Origin: GCA-2686295 sp964402995
GTDB lineage: Archaea > Nanobdellota > Nanobdellia > Woesearchaeales > GCA-2686295
DNA length: 64,000 nt
Reading direction: 5' to 3'
Assembly (NCBI GenBank): GCA_964402995.1
Contig: CAYOEA010000004.1
Coordinates: 62,001 to 126,000 of the forward strand
A program made the position numbers and the translations under genes. A model generated the notes under the pieces. The model ran no database searches. It worked only from the letters and a program-made list of their open reading frames with translations, and had not been told where the DNA came from. The number at the start of each line of letters is the position of its first letter. The first letter of the stretch is position 1. Positions 52,901-62,110 of the stretch are shown piece after piece.

Positions 52901-55900
52901 TGAGTATAAGGATTAAAATCTTCCAATAAAGTAACATCAGAAATATTAATAGTCCAAACAGGATCATTATTACCACATGATTGAACTGTGAAAACTGCAC
53001 TATCAACATCAAAATATTGATTTAGTGTAACATCAGTTCCTTTGAAAGTAATAGTTTCTGAACCTAACCAATAAGCAGGATGAGTAATAGTAACTAAACC
53101 ATTAGCATTAATTGACACAATTAAATCTGAATTACCTGAATAAGACCAAGCAACATCATCACCATCAACTTCAGTCAAATAATCATCCAAATCAAAAGTG
53201 TGAAAGTTTTCATCAATACAAATTGATTGATCAGGAATACCAGTAACATTAGGTACATCATCAACAGGTAAAACAGTTATTTCGAACGTATCATCTGCAA
53301 AAGCATTATCAGGATCTGAGACTCTAATGGTGCATTTAGTTATGCCATTCCAATTAAGAACAGAATAAAGAACTAAAGAATCGCCTTGAATCTCACAATT
53401 AACTTCTGCAGTGTTTTCATTCTGAACAGCGAAAGATAAAACATCACCATCAGCATCAAATACTAAATCGTTTAAATCAACAACATGAGTATAAGGTGCA
53501 AAATCTTCTAATAAAGTAACATCAGGAATTTCAATAATCCAAACAGGAGCAGTATTATTATTACCATTACAATCATCAACTTTGAAAATTGCAATATCTG
53601 AATCGAATAAAGCATTTGATGTTAAATCAGTAGCTGTGAACTTTATAGATTCAAAAGAAAACCAGTTATTTGGATAAGTAATAGTTACAAGATTATTTGT
53701 ATCAATTGAAATTGATAAATAAACATTATTTGAATATGACCAGTCAATAGAATCACCATCAACTTCAGTCAAATAATCATCCAAATCAAAAGTAGTAAAT
53801 GAATTACCAGCACAAATTGTTTGACTAGGAATGCCAGTAACATTAGGCGCATCATCAACAGGTAAAACAGTTATCTTAAAAGTATCATCAGCAAAAGCAC
53901 CAAAAGTATCTAAAACTCTAATAGTACACTCAGTAGCCCCATTCCAGTTTAAAACTGAATAAAGAACTAAAGATTCGCCTTGAATCTCACAATTAACTTC
54001 TGCAGTGTTTTCATTCTGAACAGCGAAAGATAAAACATCACCATCAGCATCAAAAACCATAGTAGACAAATTAACAACATGAGTATAAGGTGCAAAATCC
54101 TCTAATAAAGTAACATCAGGAATTTCAATAACCCATTCAGGATCGGAATTTGAATTATTTTTTAATACAGTATATTTAGCATCATCAGAATCTGAAAGTT
54201 GAGCTAAAGTTACATCAGTTGCAGTAAATGTTATACTTTCTGAACCAAACCAAGCCACAGGATAAGTTATACTAACAACATTATCTGAATCAATAGATAC
54301 AGTTAATACTGAAAGAATTGTACTTGAATAAGTCCAAACAATTGCATCGCCATCAACTTCAACTAAATAATTATCTAAGTCAAAACTAGTAAAAGTATCT
54401 CCTTGATAAATAGTTTGATCAGGGATATCTAATACGATAGGTGCATCATCTACAGGTAGAACTTTTATGTTAAAAGTATCATCTGCAAAACCACCAAAAA
54501 TATCAGTTACTCTAATTGTACAAGTAGTATCTCCGTTCCAATTAAGAACAGAATATAAAACTAAAGAATCACCTTCAATTTGACAATTTACTTCTGAAAT
54601 AGTTTCATCAACAACAGAAAAAGTTAAAATATCACCATCAGCATCAAAAACATTATTGTTTAAATCAACAACATGAGTATAAGGATCAAAATCTTCTAAT
54701 AAAGTAACATCTGAAATATTAGTAGTCCACTCAGGATCATCGTTACCACAGTTGTTAACTTCAAAAATTGCATCATCAAAATTAAATAGTGCATTAGTAG
54801 TTACATCAGTTGCAGTAAATCTAATTGTTTCTGAACCAACCCAGTTCGAACCTGGAGGTGTAACAGTTACAACATTATTTGAATCAATAGATACAGATAA
54901 ATAAGTATTACCTAAATAAGACCAATCGATAGAATCACCATCAACTTCAACTAGATAAGAATCTAAATCAAAAGTTTGAAAGTTTTCATTCTCACAAATT
55001 GATTGTCCAGGAATATTATTTACAACAGGAGCATCATCAACAGGAAGAACTTCAATATCAAAAGTATCATCTGCAAAGCTTTCGCCATCATAAGCTCTTA
55101 TTGTGCAAGTAGTATTACCATTCCAATTAAGAACAGAATAAAGAGTTAATTGATTTCCATCAACTTCACAATTAACTTTGTTAATATCTTCTGAAACAAC
55201 ACTAAATTGAATTATTTCAGTATCAGGATCAGTAATTAAATCTCTAAGATTAGAAACGTGTAAATCTGAACCAAAGTCTTCTAATAAAACAGTATCTGCA
55301 ATATTAATAGACCATACAGGACCATCATTACTTGAATTTACAGTTATATGAAATTGAGTATCATCAAATGCACCATCAGGATCTTGAACTCTCACAGTAC
55401 AAGAAGCAACACCAGTCCAATCTTGAACTGAATGAAGAACTAATTTAACATCCCCTATAGTTTGAGATGAAGAAGAAGAAGAAGATGAAGAAGCCATAAC
55501 AGGCATCATAAGATTAGAATCATCTAATAAATCAATAGCATCCTCAATTGCGCCAACAATACTGATTGCACAATTAACTTCAGAAGTATCTTCTGCAACA
55601 ATTGAATAAGATAAAGCACTATCAAAATCATCAACATCAGTTGTATAATCATCTAAATCTTGAACATGAACTACTGTTCCAAAATCTTCGTCTAAAATAG
55701 CATCCTCAATAGGAGTGTCCCAAAAAGGAGCATCATTAACATTAATTACTTCAAACCATGCATTATCAAAATCAGTAGCACCTTGAGAATCAGTAGCAGT
55801 AAATGTAATAAATTCAGAACCATACCAATTAGCGTTAGGTATAGTAATAATTGCAACATTATTAATTATAGATATAATAAGATCATTAGTTCCTGAATAA

Positions 55901-56856
55901 GTCCAATCAATAGTATTATCAGAATCGTCTAAATCTTCTACAAAATTATTAAGAAGTACAGATACAAAAGTTTCCCCTTCATTAATAGTTTGATCAGGAA
56001 TACCTGAAACAACAGGAACATAATTTCCAATAGTTACAGAATCAGAATCTACAAATAAACCATTTAATTTAGTATCAGCATTACAAATCCATTCTTGACC
56101 TCTGAAAGTATTATCAGATGATTGAAAATTTCCATTGTTTGTAACAGTTGTACTTGATTGGTAAACAGAATCTTTTGTCCAAGTTAATAAATAGTCGCCT
56201 GATCCGCCTGAGAACACACAATCTAATGTGTCGCCTGTGACAGCAGAATCAGTTACTTCAACAGTTCCTTGAACTAATGAATCAACTAAAACTAGATCTT
56301 CTCCAACAAAAAAGTTATTTACAGGAGTGTAAGCTTTACAAGTCCAATCATCACCATAAGCTAAAGTTTGACTTAAAGTTGATGAAGTGCTTAAATCTTG
56401 TTGGTAAAGATTTCCATCTTTAAACCATTTGAAAATATAATTTCCCGCACCATTATTAACAGTACAAGAAAGAGAATCTTGAATATTAGGATTTTGAGGA
56501 GTTATTGCAACTGTAACACCATTAATTTTGCTATCAACAGTAACACTTACACCAGCGTAAGGTGGAACTTGTCCATTGCCAGGATAAAATGCTTTACAAT
56601 TCCAAGTATCACTTTGTGAAACAGGCACACTTAAAGTATAAGATACTCCACCACCTGATTCAAAGAAAACTCCATTCTTGTTCCATTCATAAATGTAGTT
56701 TCCACCATCATTCAGGCTACAAGTTAAAGTATCACCATGAGTTGGAAGACTTGGTGAGATTGATAATGCAGCTTCAGCTGAAGCAGTCATTGCAAATAAA
56801 AGTATAAAAAACGCGAAAGCAAATGTTATTTTTTTTAGTGAGTTATTCAAGTTCAT
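49954..56856 (-). CDS. 2300-residue repeat adhesin with Ig- and cadherin-like domains
   Basis: Signal peptide (FAFAFFILLFAMTASAEA), three N-terminal Ig-like domains with Cys pairs and the pattern YIYEWNKNG, then nine copies of a roughly 200-residue unit made of two cadherin-like beta domains. The units carry (L/I)-L-x-EDF, HVV-L, FDADGD and LYSVLNWNG signatures; DADGD is a Ca2+-binding loop. Near the C-terminus is CSDGVDNDNDGLTDY, a calcium-binding motif, then a final beta domain. No C-terminal membrane helix is visible. A serine run from a trinucleotide microsatellite (55466-55496) lies in unit 1. Start: ATG at 56856, although the SD GAGGAGG is very close and a TTG 6 nt on is possible. Confidence 0.82.
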   Translation of the reverse strand: MNLNNSLKKITFAFAFFILLFAMTASAEAALSISPSLPTHGDTLTCSLNDGGNYIYEWNKNGVFFESGGGVSYTLSVPVSQSDTWNCKAFYPGNGQVPPYAGVSVTVDSKINGVTVAITPQNPNIQDSLSCTVNNGAGNYIFKWFKDGNLYQQDLSTSSTLSQTLAYGDDWTCKAYTPVNNFFVGEDLVLVDSLVQGTVEVTDSAVTGDTLDCVFSGGSGDYLLTWTKDSVYQSSTTVTNNGNFQSSDNTFRGQEWICNADTKLNGLFVDSDSVTIGNYVPVVSGIPDQTINEGETFVSVLLNNFVEDLDDSDNTIDWTYSGTNDLIISIINNVAIITIPNANWYGSEFITFTATDSQGATDFDNAWFEVINVNDAPFWDTPIEDAILDEDFGTVVHVQDLDDYTTDVDDFDSALSYSIVAEDTSEVNCAISIVGAIEDAIDLLDDSNLMMPVMASSSSSSSSSQTIGDVKLVLHSVQDWTGVASCTVRVQDPDGAFDDTQFHITVNSSNDGPVWSINIADTVLLEDFGSDLHVSNLRDLITDPDTEIIQFSVVSEDINKVNCEVDGNQLTLYSVLNWNGNTTCTIRAYDGESFADDTFDIEVLPVDDAPVVNNIPGQSICENENFQTFDLDSYLVEVDGDSIDWSYLGNTYLSVSIDSNNVVTVTPPGSNWVGSETIRFTATDVTTNALFNFDDAIFEVNNCGNDDPEWTTNISDVTLLEDFDPYTHVVDLNNNVFDADGDILTFSVVDETISEVNCQIEGDSLVLYSVLNWNGDTTCTIRVTDIFGGFADDTFNIKVLPVDDAPIVLDIPDQTIYQGDTFTSFDLDNYLVEVDGDAIVWTYSSTILSVLTVSIDSDNVVSITYPVAWFGSESITFTATDVTLAQLSDSDDAKYTVLKNNSNSDPEWVIEIPDVTLLEDFAPYTHVVNLSTMVFDADGDVLSFAVQNENTAEVNCEIQGESLVLYSVLNWNGATECTIRVLDTFGAFADDTFKITVLPVDDAPNVTGIPSQTICAGNSFTTFDLDDYLTEVDGDSIDWSYSNNVYLSISIDTNNLVTITYPNNWFSFESIKFTATDLTSNALFDSDIAIFKVDDCNGNNNTAPVWIIEIPDVTLLEDFAPYTHVVDLNDLVFDADGDVLSFAVQNENTAEVNCEIQGDSLVLYSVLNWNGITKCTIRVSDPDNAFADDTFEITVLPVDDVPNVTGIPDQSICIDENFHTFDLDDYLTEVDGDDVAWSYSGNSDLIVSINANGLVTITHPAYWLGSETITFKGTDVTLNQYFDVDSAVFTVQSCGNNDPVWTINISDVTLLEDFNPYTHVVDLNNNVFDADGDILTFSVVDETLSEVNCQIENNSLVLYSVLNWNGNTTCTIRVTDTFGAFADDTFNIEVLPVDDMPNVSGIPDQTICLGDSFTTFDLDDYLTEVDGDSVNWTYFSNGNFPVSIDSDNVVTVTPPTWVGSETITFQATDNTLNQLFSQDYTVFSTKDCGNNDPEWTTNISDVTLLEDFNPYTHVVDLNNNVFDADGDILTFSVVDETISEVNCQIENNSLVLYSVLNWNGNTTCTIRVTDTFGAFADDTFNIEVLPVDDMPVVYGIPNQTICFGDSFATFDLDDYLTEVDGDSINWTYISNGYLPVSIDSDNVVTVTSPSTYFISYETITFKATDETLNQLFAYGHTFFAIQDCGNNDPEWTTNISDVTLLEDFDPYTHVVNLSTMVFDADGDNLTFAVQDENLSEVNCQIENNSLVLYSVLNWNGNTTCTIRVTDTFGAFADDTFNIEVLPVDDMPNVSGIPDQTICSYDSFSTFDLDDYLTEVDGDLINWSYSNNSNLIVSIDANGLVTIAYNVNLLSSETITFKATDVTLNQYFDVDSATFTVQNCNNNTAPEWNLTIPDAYLLEDFGSVVHVIDLTTLVSDAENDNLTFTIVSENTSEVDCQLNGTTLILNSVLDWTGVASCTVSVSDGEFSTNDTFQIYVEEVTDDLIMDPIPDMVSTEDVPFMYQVMCYDPDGDIISFVDDIFIFDIGTYDGVISFTPVHSEIGVYQVTVTCSAGSKSVSDTFMLTVLPAPGRPIIQGADLIAYVGEPFSYQVIASDPDNDTLIYSDSTNLFNIDSNTGIISFVPTEPQLGLHNFVVYVYDGLYTSQAIFSIRIKERTQHICSDGVDNDNDGLTDYPEDPGCDSPLDNDEFNLNNNVEDGIKIVDTQIFGVDYNTVERGEYSLVGVTLSNYISHDFEDLTVGVMIVEYGVKEILGTVDVDAHGRAHVKSWVYIPDHVQPGDYYFSIFVSDSDLWRQKQIPVRII

Positions 56857-56869
56857 TCCTCCTCAAAAC

Positions 56870-59323
56870 TTATTTAGTAGTGTATCTTAAACCGACTTGT
56901 ATTTCTCGGTCGCCTTTGTTAATATCAAGAGTTCCATTTTTGATAATTGCATTTTCAGCAGTATTACCAATACTTAACTTAGTGAAAATTTCTAAACCTA
57001 ATTTCTTTAAGAATCCAGGTTGTCCAGAAAGACCTGCTTGGATATTATAACCATTTTCAGATCCTTGAATCATAGTTCCTAAGATGTAAGCTGAGAAATC
57101 ACTTCCAGGAGCACCAAAAGCACCAGGTCCGAAAGCATTTCTAGGATTAGTTCCTAGTTTATCACCTGTTGAAAACATTAAGCCTGCATTGAATAAGTCT
57201 TGATGTAGACTTTCTTCTAGACCAGAATTTACAACTCTATTTCCAGTTGTTCTATGATAACCTAAATCAAAATTAATTCGTGAGTTCTCACCAACATTAA
57301 ATTGACCAACTAAGTCCCCACTCCATTGAAATTGTTTATTAAATTGATAAAAGCCACCAACATTTTGTACTTGCGAAGGTTCACGCTCATCTTTAACACT
57401 CTTAAAACCTGCAACTAAACCCATGTTAAATGCATCATAAGCACCTAGAGCAATAGCAGCGTATACATCAGTAAAACTTCCACCTTCATGACTTTGAGGG
57501 AAAGTACTATTATATGACATATCAGTATCAGCAGTTTCTTTTCCACCAAAACCACCAAATGATACTTCTCCAGATAAATCTTTTATGTTAAAAGGAATAT
57601 TAAAATTAGCACCTGCTTCAATTAATTTTCTTGAACTAGTCTTGGAAACTTGACCAACTTTTTCTCCTTTAAGATCGAATATTTCTCCGCCTAAAACAAG
57701 AGCATAGTCAGAACCATTAAAATAAACATTAGCAATTGAACCAACACCATGAGAAGTTTTACCTAAACCTAAGTTTACTGAAGCTCCAAATCCTCTCCAA
57801 CCACTTGAACGATCATTTCCAAGAGTCATATTGGTTAAATTTGTAACAGTATTATGAATTTCATGTTTATATGAGCCATTAGCTGCAATCATTGCTTTAA
57901 AGAATGAATTTTTTTCAAGTTGTTTTTTGTTTTCTCTTTTTTGACTATAAACAGTATTACTTAAACGATCAATTTTATTCTCGAGTTCTGCGAATTTATC
58001 ATCAGTATATTCTTTTGAATCAGTACGAACACCATGAAGTGAAACACCAACATGATTTACTAATGCTTCAATATCAAATGAACCTTCAGTATATAATTCA
58101 GTAATTTCAGTTTGTGTACCAGGTGAAGAATTCATAGGATTTTTTTTAACTAATTCTTGAAATTCTTTTGTAGAAGCAATTTTTAGAGTGATTGTCTCCC
58201 CGCCTAAAACCCAATAATCAGTAACTGTTTCAACTAAAGGTCTTAGTGTTTCTCTTACTTGAGCATCTCTCAAATTTTCAAGAGATAAATCTAAATCGTC
58301 AGGAATTAAATTTAATTCAGCACAATAATCAGGATCATCTTTTAATACAGATAAAGCATTTTGAAGTTTTTTTTCATTTCCGTCTTTTAAAAGGTAATTT
58401 GTGAATCGATCTTCATGTTTATCTTTTAATTCAGGATTTAAAGTTAAAAGTTTTTGAACTGTTTGTTCAAGCCATTTTTGTTGATTTTCATCAAGAGTAC
58501 AATAGTCACAATCAGTTGGTAAAATTGTTTGACCAGATTCATCTTGAATCATACCGCCTAACATTTTTGCTGCGCCCCAGAAATATGAAGGTCCGCCTAA
58601 ATCACCAGGTTTAAATTCAATTGCAATTGAACCATCTTTTGTTTGAACGATTTGCTCAGGATTGATTGAACTTAAATCATATTGTTCTAAAACTTGTGAA
58701 ACTGAACTTGTTCTTGTTTCACGCATAATTTGTTTTGTTACAAACTCTAAGTTCATTGAAGATTCATAGGTTGATAAGTCGCTTTTAATTTTAGCAATAT
58801 CTCTTCTATCAGTAATTTCTAACTGACCAAATTTATTATTTATATCACCTGCAACATCTACAAGCATAGATGAATCAGTTTCAGTAAATTGGAATGAATA
58901 GATAAAAGGATCAATTTTGTTTAAATCAAATTTATCAGTTTTATTATTTGAAAGAACATTTAGAATTCCATCAAGACCGGATTTTAAGTCGTGAGAACTT
59001 CTTAAATCATACATGTCAAATGGTTTTACGAAAGTACTTTTTGATTCATTAAAGCCATAAAGGTCAGATAAGAAATTGTTAAAATCTTTAATCATATAAG
59101 TAGAATCTTTAGTATCGTCTCCATCGCCACCCTCTAAAGGATTATTAAAGCTAGCAGCTTGGTTTGGATTTTGATAATTTGGCTCTGCGACAGTTATAAC
59201 AATTTTGTTTTGATCATCAGAGTTAAAGAAAATTTTATCAGCAGTTCCAGTCGCGTTTAATACTACAGGAGCACCAAGTGCAAATGCACCGATTGATTTT
59301 ATAATTGTGGTAGTTTTGGTCAT
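56870..59323 (-). CDS. Secreted protein with C-terminal beta-barrel-like domain
   Basis: 817 aa, not recognised. N-terminal signal-like segment (IIKSIGAFALGAPVVLNATG); a mixed helical region to about 430 with two Cys pairs (CDYC and a single YCAEL); a coiled coil at about 437-474 (KFAELENKIDRLSNTVYSQK); then about 330 residues of short alternating hydrophobic/polar strands with Gly and aromatic girdle-like residues (GFGASVNLGLGK, SGEVSFGGFGG, ARINFDLGYHR-type strands), ending REIQVGLRYTTK. This resembles bacterial outer-membrane or autotransporter barrels. Archaea of this type are not known to have such a membrane, so a soluble or S-layer-inserted barrel is possible. It has an SD GAGGT and sits 13 nt upstream of the adhesin gene, likely co-transcribed. 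Confidence 0.6.
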   Translation of the reverse strand: MTKTTTIIKSIGAFALGAPVVLNATGTADKIFFNSDDQNKIVITVAEPNYQNPNQAASFNNPLEGGDGDDTKDSTYMIKDFNNFLSDLYGFNESKSTFVKPFDMYDLRSSHDLKSGLDGILNVLSNNKTDKFDLNKIDPFIYSFQFTETDSSMLVDVAGDINNKFGQLEITDRRDIAKIKSDLSTYESSMNLEFVTKQIMRETRTSSVSQVLEQYDLSSINPEQIVQTKDGSIAIEFKPGDLGGPSYFWGAAKMLGGMIQDESGQTILPTDCDYCTLDENQQKWLEQTVQKLLTLNPELKDKHEDRFTNYLLKDGNEKKLQNALSVLKDDPDYCAELNLIPDDLDLSLENLRDAQVRETLRPLVETVTDYWVLGGETITLKIASTKEFQELVKKNPMNSSPGTQTEITELYTEGSFDIEALVNHVGVSLHGVRTDSKEYTDDKFAELENKIDRLSNTVYSQKRENKKQLEKNSFFKAMIAANGSYKHEIHNTVTNLTNMTLGNDRSSGWRGFGASVNLGLGKTSHGVGSIANVYFNGSDYALVLGGEIFDLKGEKVGQVSKTSSRKLIEAGANFNIPFNIKDLSGEVSFGGFGGKETADTDMSYNSTFPQSHEGGSFTDVYAAIALGAYDAFNMGLVAGFKSVKDEREPSQVQNVGGFYQFNKQFQWSGDLVGQFNVGENSRINFDLGYHRTTGNRVVNSGLEESLHQDLFNAGLMFSTGDKLGTNPRNAFGPGAFGAPGSDFSAYILGTMIQGSENGYNIQAGLSGQPGFLKKLGLEIFTKLSIGNTAENAIIKNGTLDINKGDREIQVGLRYTTK

Positions 59324-59520
59324 TTTTTACCTCGAGATATTGAAGAGTGTAAGTTTGGATTCAAGTCGACAAATGAATCTTTTTTTGCTATTTTATACCT
59401 CTTCTTTTCCCAAAGTAGGTTAGTGCAGTTTATAAACCTTGTGTTTTTTAACTATTGTACAGTGATTAAATAATTTAATTACTTCTGAGTGTACTTTATT
59501 CTGGAAAATGGTTAAATAAG

Positions 59521-59529
59521 TTTAAAAAA
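59521..59529 (+). promoter_or_regulatory. TATA box of the geranylgeranyl-reductase-like gene
   Basis: TTTAAAAAA is centred about 26 nt before the ATG at 59551; no SD is present, so a leaderless transcript is expected. The remaining divergent spacer (59324-59520) shows no other clear signal. Confidence 0.5.
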
Positions 59530-59550
59530 GAAAGAAGATAAAGAAATATC

Positions 59551-60606
59551 ATGATAACAATTATAGGCGCAGGACCAATAGGAACCTATACTGCTTTAAA
59601 ACTTGCCAAATATAATGAAATAATAATATATGAGAAAAAAAAAGTTTCAGGAACGCCAATTCAATGTACAGGAATATTGACAGACAGTATAAAGGAACAT
59701 ATTAAACTAAAAAAAGAAGTCATTGCAAATAAAATAAACACCACAAGAATATATGCGCCAAATAATAAGTATGCAGAAATAAACTTTAAGAAACCAAACA
59801 TAATAGTTCATAGAGATTTATTCGATCAACAAATAGCAAACGAAGCAGAAGATAAAGGAGTTATTATAAAATATAATTTAGAATATAGAGATTCAAAAAT
59901 ATATGATAGAGACAATAATAAATATTCTAAACTAGATTCAAAATATTTAATTGGCGCAGATGGACCAAACAGCATGGTTGCAAAAGAAAATGGATTTATC
60001 AAGAATGAATTTCTACAAGGAGCACAAGCAGTAATTAAAATAAAAAACGAAAACATTGTAGATTTTTATCCGCACATAGGAACATACGCATGGGCAGTTC
60101 CAGAAGATGAACAACATTTACGAGTAGGAGTTGCAGCAACAAAGAACGCCAAAAGAATTTTAGACCTTGTGTTAAAAAAATATAAAGGAAAAATAAAAGA
60201 AATACAAGGAGGAATAATACCACTATATAATCCTCAAAGACAAATTCAAAAAAATAATGTTTTGTTAATAGGTGACGCTGCAGCTCAAATAAAAAATACC
60301 ACGGGAGGTGGAATCATCCCAAGTATGAGAGCAGCAGATACGCTTGCAGAAGCAATAAAAAATAAACAAGATTACCAAAAATCAGTAAAGAAAAAAATTG
60401 GAAGAGAACTATGGATCCATTACAAAGCAAGACAAGTTGCAGACAAATTTAAAGATAAAGATTGGAATGAAATAATTGCTATTGCAAATGATGAAAAAAT
60501 TAAAAATATACTTGCTAAACGTAATAGAGATAATATAACTAAAATTGTTTCTGAAGCAATAATAAGAAAACCAAGTTTACTTTTGTTCGCAAGAAAATTA
60601 ATTTAA
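59551..60606 (+). CDS. Geranylgeranyl reductase family flavoprotein
   Basis: FAD-dependent reductase of the archaeal geranylgeranyl reductase family, which saturates isoprenoid chains of membrane lipids or of the dolichol carrier. The FAD-binding GAGPIGTYTALKL is at the N-terminus, LIGADGPNSMVAKE near 131, and LLIGDAAAQIKNTTGGGI near 245, the second conserved FAD site. The length of 351 aa is on the short side. It converges with the glycosyltransferase gene, overlapping by 4 nt. Placement beside the glycan-lipid genes fits a role in reducing the lipid carrier, as inference. Confidence 0.85.
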   Translation: MITIIGAGPIGTYTALKLAKYNEIIIYEKKKVSGTPIQCTGILTDSIKEHIKLKKEVIANKINTTRIYAPNNKYAEINFKKPNIIVHRDLFDQQIANEAEDKGVIIKYNLEYRDSKIYDRDNNKYSKLDSKYLIGADGPNSMVAKENGFIKNEFLQGAQAVIKIKNENIVDFYPHIGTYAWAVPEDEQHLRVGVAATKNAKRILDLVLKKYKGKIKEIQGGIIPLYNPQRQIQKNNVLLIGDAAAQIKNTTGGGIIPSMRAADTLAEAIKNKQDYQKSVKKKIGRELWIHYKARQVADKFKDKDWNEIIAIANDEKIKNILAKRNRDNITKIVSEAIIRKPSLLLFARKLI

Positions 60607-61292
60607 CGAAGAAGTTTTCTAAAAATCATTTTAAGACCAATATTAATACTATTCCAATTGCTTTGACCTCGGGCAATAGAATAATCTGAATAAGTAATTG
60701 TGACTGGAACTTCTTTAAAATTTAATTTTTTAACTTTTAACTCTTCAACAATTTGAGATGCATGCTCCATACGATCAGAAGTAATATTGATGGCTTTTGC
60801 TGCTTTTCTTGAAAGAGCCCTAAAACCATTATGCGAATCTGTGAGTCTAACCCCATAAAAAATCCAAGTAACTAACACCCCAAATTTTAAGAATAAACGT
60901 CTTAATAAAGGCACATTAGTTTTATTATTTGTTTTTAGAAAACGAGAACCTAAAGCAACATCAATCCCAGGTTTACTTACAACAGATAACAAATCTTTAA
61001 TTTCTTCAGCTTGATGTTGACCATCAGCGTCAAAAGTTACAATGTATTCTGCACCTTGTCTTAAAGCAAAATCAATTCCAGTCTTTAAAGCAGCACCTTG
61101 ACCTCTATTAAGAAACATCTTTAAAGCATGAACTGGAAGCTGCGAAATAACTTTAAAAGTATTATCTGAAGAACCATCATCAACAACAACGATGTTAGTA
61201 TAATTATATTTTCTAAGTTTAACTATAACATTAGAAATAGATTTCTCTTCATTAAAAGCTGCAATAACAATAAATGTTTTCTCTAAACTCAT
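60603..61292 (-). CDS. Polyprenol-phosphate glycosyltransferase (GT2, DPM1-like)
   Basis: 229 aa GT2 enzyme: FIVIAAFNEEKSISNVI at the N-terminus, VVDDGSSDNT near 37, and VTFDADGQHQAEEI (DxD metal site) near 86, then GSRFL and the GVRLTDSHNGFRA motif typical of dolichol/undecaprenyl-phosphate mannosyl or glucosyl synthases. There are no C-terminal membrane helices. The ATG at 61292 overlaps the upstream flippase-like stop by ATGA; a longer frame to 61340 is rejected. It probably charges the lipid phosphate with a sugar that the next two proteins flip. Confidence 0.87.
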   Translation of the reverse strand: MSLEKTFIVIAAFNEEKSISNVIVKLRKYNYTNIVVVDDGSSDNTFKVISQLPVHALKMFLNRGQGAALKTGIDFALRQGAEYIVTFDADGQHQAEEIKDLLSVVSKPGIDVALGSRFLKTNNKTNVPLLRRLFLKFGVLVTWIFYGVRLTDSHNGFRALSRKAAKAINITSDRMEHASQIVEELKVKKLNFKEVPVTITYSDYSIARGQSNWNSINIGLKMIFRKLLR

Positions 61293-61642
61293 TTTGTAAT
61301 AAAAAATACCCCTGCAATTATAAGTACTATTCCAACCCACTTATAAGAGTTCATACGTTCATTTAAAAATTTAATTGAGAGAAAAGAAACCCACACATAA
61401 GTAAGTGAAGTAATAGGATAAACCAAAGATAAATCTGAAAGCGATAAAGCATAAATATAAAATACTGATGAAAAGGCAAACAAGCCAACACCAATTAATA
61501 ATTTGTAATTCTTAAAAATATTTAATATATCTTTTAATAAATTTCTAGATAAATTTGCTGAGCCCATCTTTAAGAAAAGAGAACCAAAAGCACCAATAAC
61601 AGTTGCAATTAAAATTAAGATGAAAATAAAACCAAAGTTCAT
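61289..61642 (-). CDS. EmrE/ArnE-like small flippase subunit 1
   Basis: 117 aa with four membrane helices, SMR/EamA-half type: GFIFILILIATVIGAFGSLFL, KLLIGVGLFAFSSVFYIYAL, LVYPITSLTYVWVSFLSI (with the family P-x-x-x-L-x-x-V-W) and WVGIVLIIAGVFFI. It overlaps both neighbours by ATGA. In bacteria, ArnE/ArnF pairs flip lipid-linked sugars made by an ArnC-type GT2; here the adjacent GT2 suggests the same job. Confidence 0.82.
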   Translation of the reverse strand: MNFGFIFILILIATVIGAFGSLFLKMGSANLSRNLLKDILNIFKNYKLLIGVGLFAFSSVFYIYALSLSDLSLVYPITSLTYVWVSFLSIKFLNERMNSYKWVGIVLIIAGVFFITK

Positions 61643-61992
61643 TCTTTCGCACCTCGTCCAATAAATGCAACTCCAAATATAATTAAAACCAACCCAAACC
61701 AGTTAACTAACAATATGGATTCATGTAAAATGAAATGAGATATTAAAAAAACCCACACAAAACTTAAAGCAATGAATGGATATAAAACTGAAAGCTCACC
61801 ATACTTAAGTGCAATAATTAAGATTAAAGCACCAAGACCATAAAGAACACAACCAGCAATAAATGCAAAATTTAGAAGGGTTATGATATCCACAATATTA
61901 GCAGTCCCTATCTTAATTAAATACTGGGCTGCAGACGTTATAAAAGTACAACAAACAACCAAAAATATTGCAAAAAAAGAAGTCTTTCTCAT
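61639..61992 (-). CDS. EmrE/ArnF-like small flippase subunit 2
   Basis: 117 aa, four helices, paralogous to the next gene: SFFAIFLVVCCTFITSAAQYLIK, FAFIAGCVLYGLGALILIIAL, VLYPFIALSFVWVFLIS and WFGLVLIIFGVAFIGRG. The shared YP-x-x-x-L-x-x-VWV signature and identical length suggest a heterodimer. It lies downstream of aglB, separated by a spacer that holds the two-hairpin element. Confidence 0.82.
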   Translation of the reverse strand: MRKTSFFAIFLVVCCTFITSAAQYLIKIGTANIVDIITLLNFAFIAGCVLYGLGALILIIALKYGELSVLYPFIALSFVWVFLISHFILHESILLVNWFGLVLIIFGVAFIGRGAKE

Positions 61993-62048
61993 TAATAAAA
62001 GAAAAAAGAATTGAGTTTATATATTTTCTCAAAAGAGAAAAAAAGAAT

Positions 62049-62099
62049 TGCTCAAAAGCAATAAGCTTTTGGCACACAGAATAAAAATCTCTATTCTGT
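62049..62099 (-). terminator. Two-hairpin 3' element behind aglB, copy 2
   Basis: About 12 nt after the aglB stop: hairpin 1 ACAGAATA/TATTCTGT (62076-62099, 8-nt loop) and hairpin 2 TGC-CAAAAGC, loop TTATT, GCTTTTG-A-GCA (62049-62074), then AATTC and a T-run. Compared with 7651-7700, the outer TGC/GCA, the bulged A, the TTAT loop and the spacing are kept, while the inner stem changes on both sides. Confidence 0.65.
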
Positions 62100-62110
62100 T
62101 GTAAAAAAAA

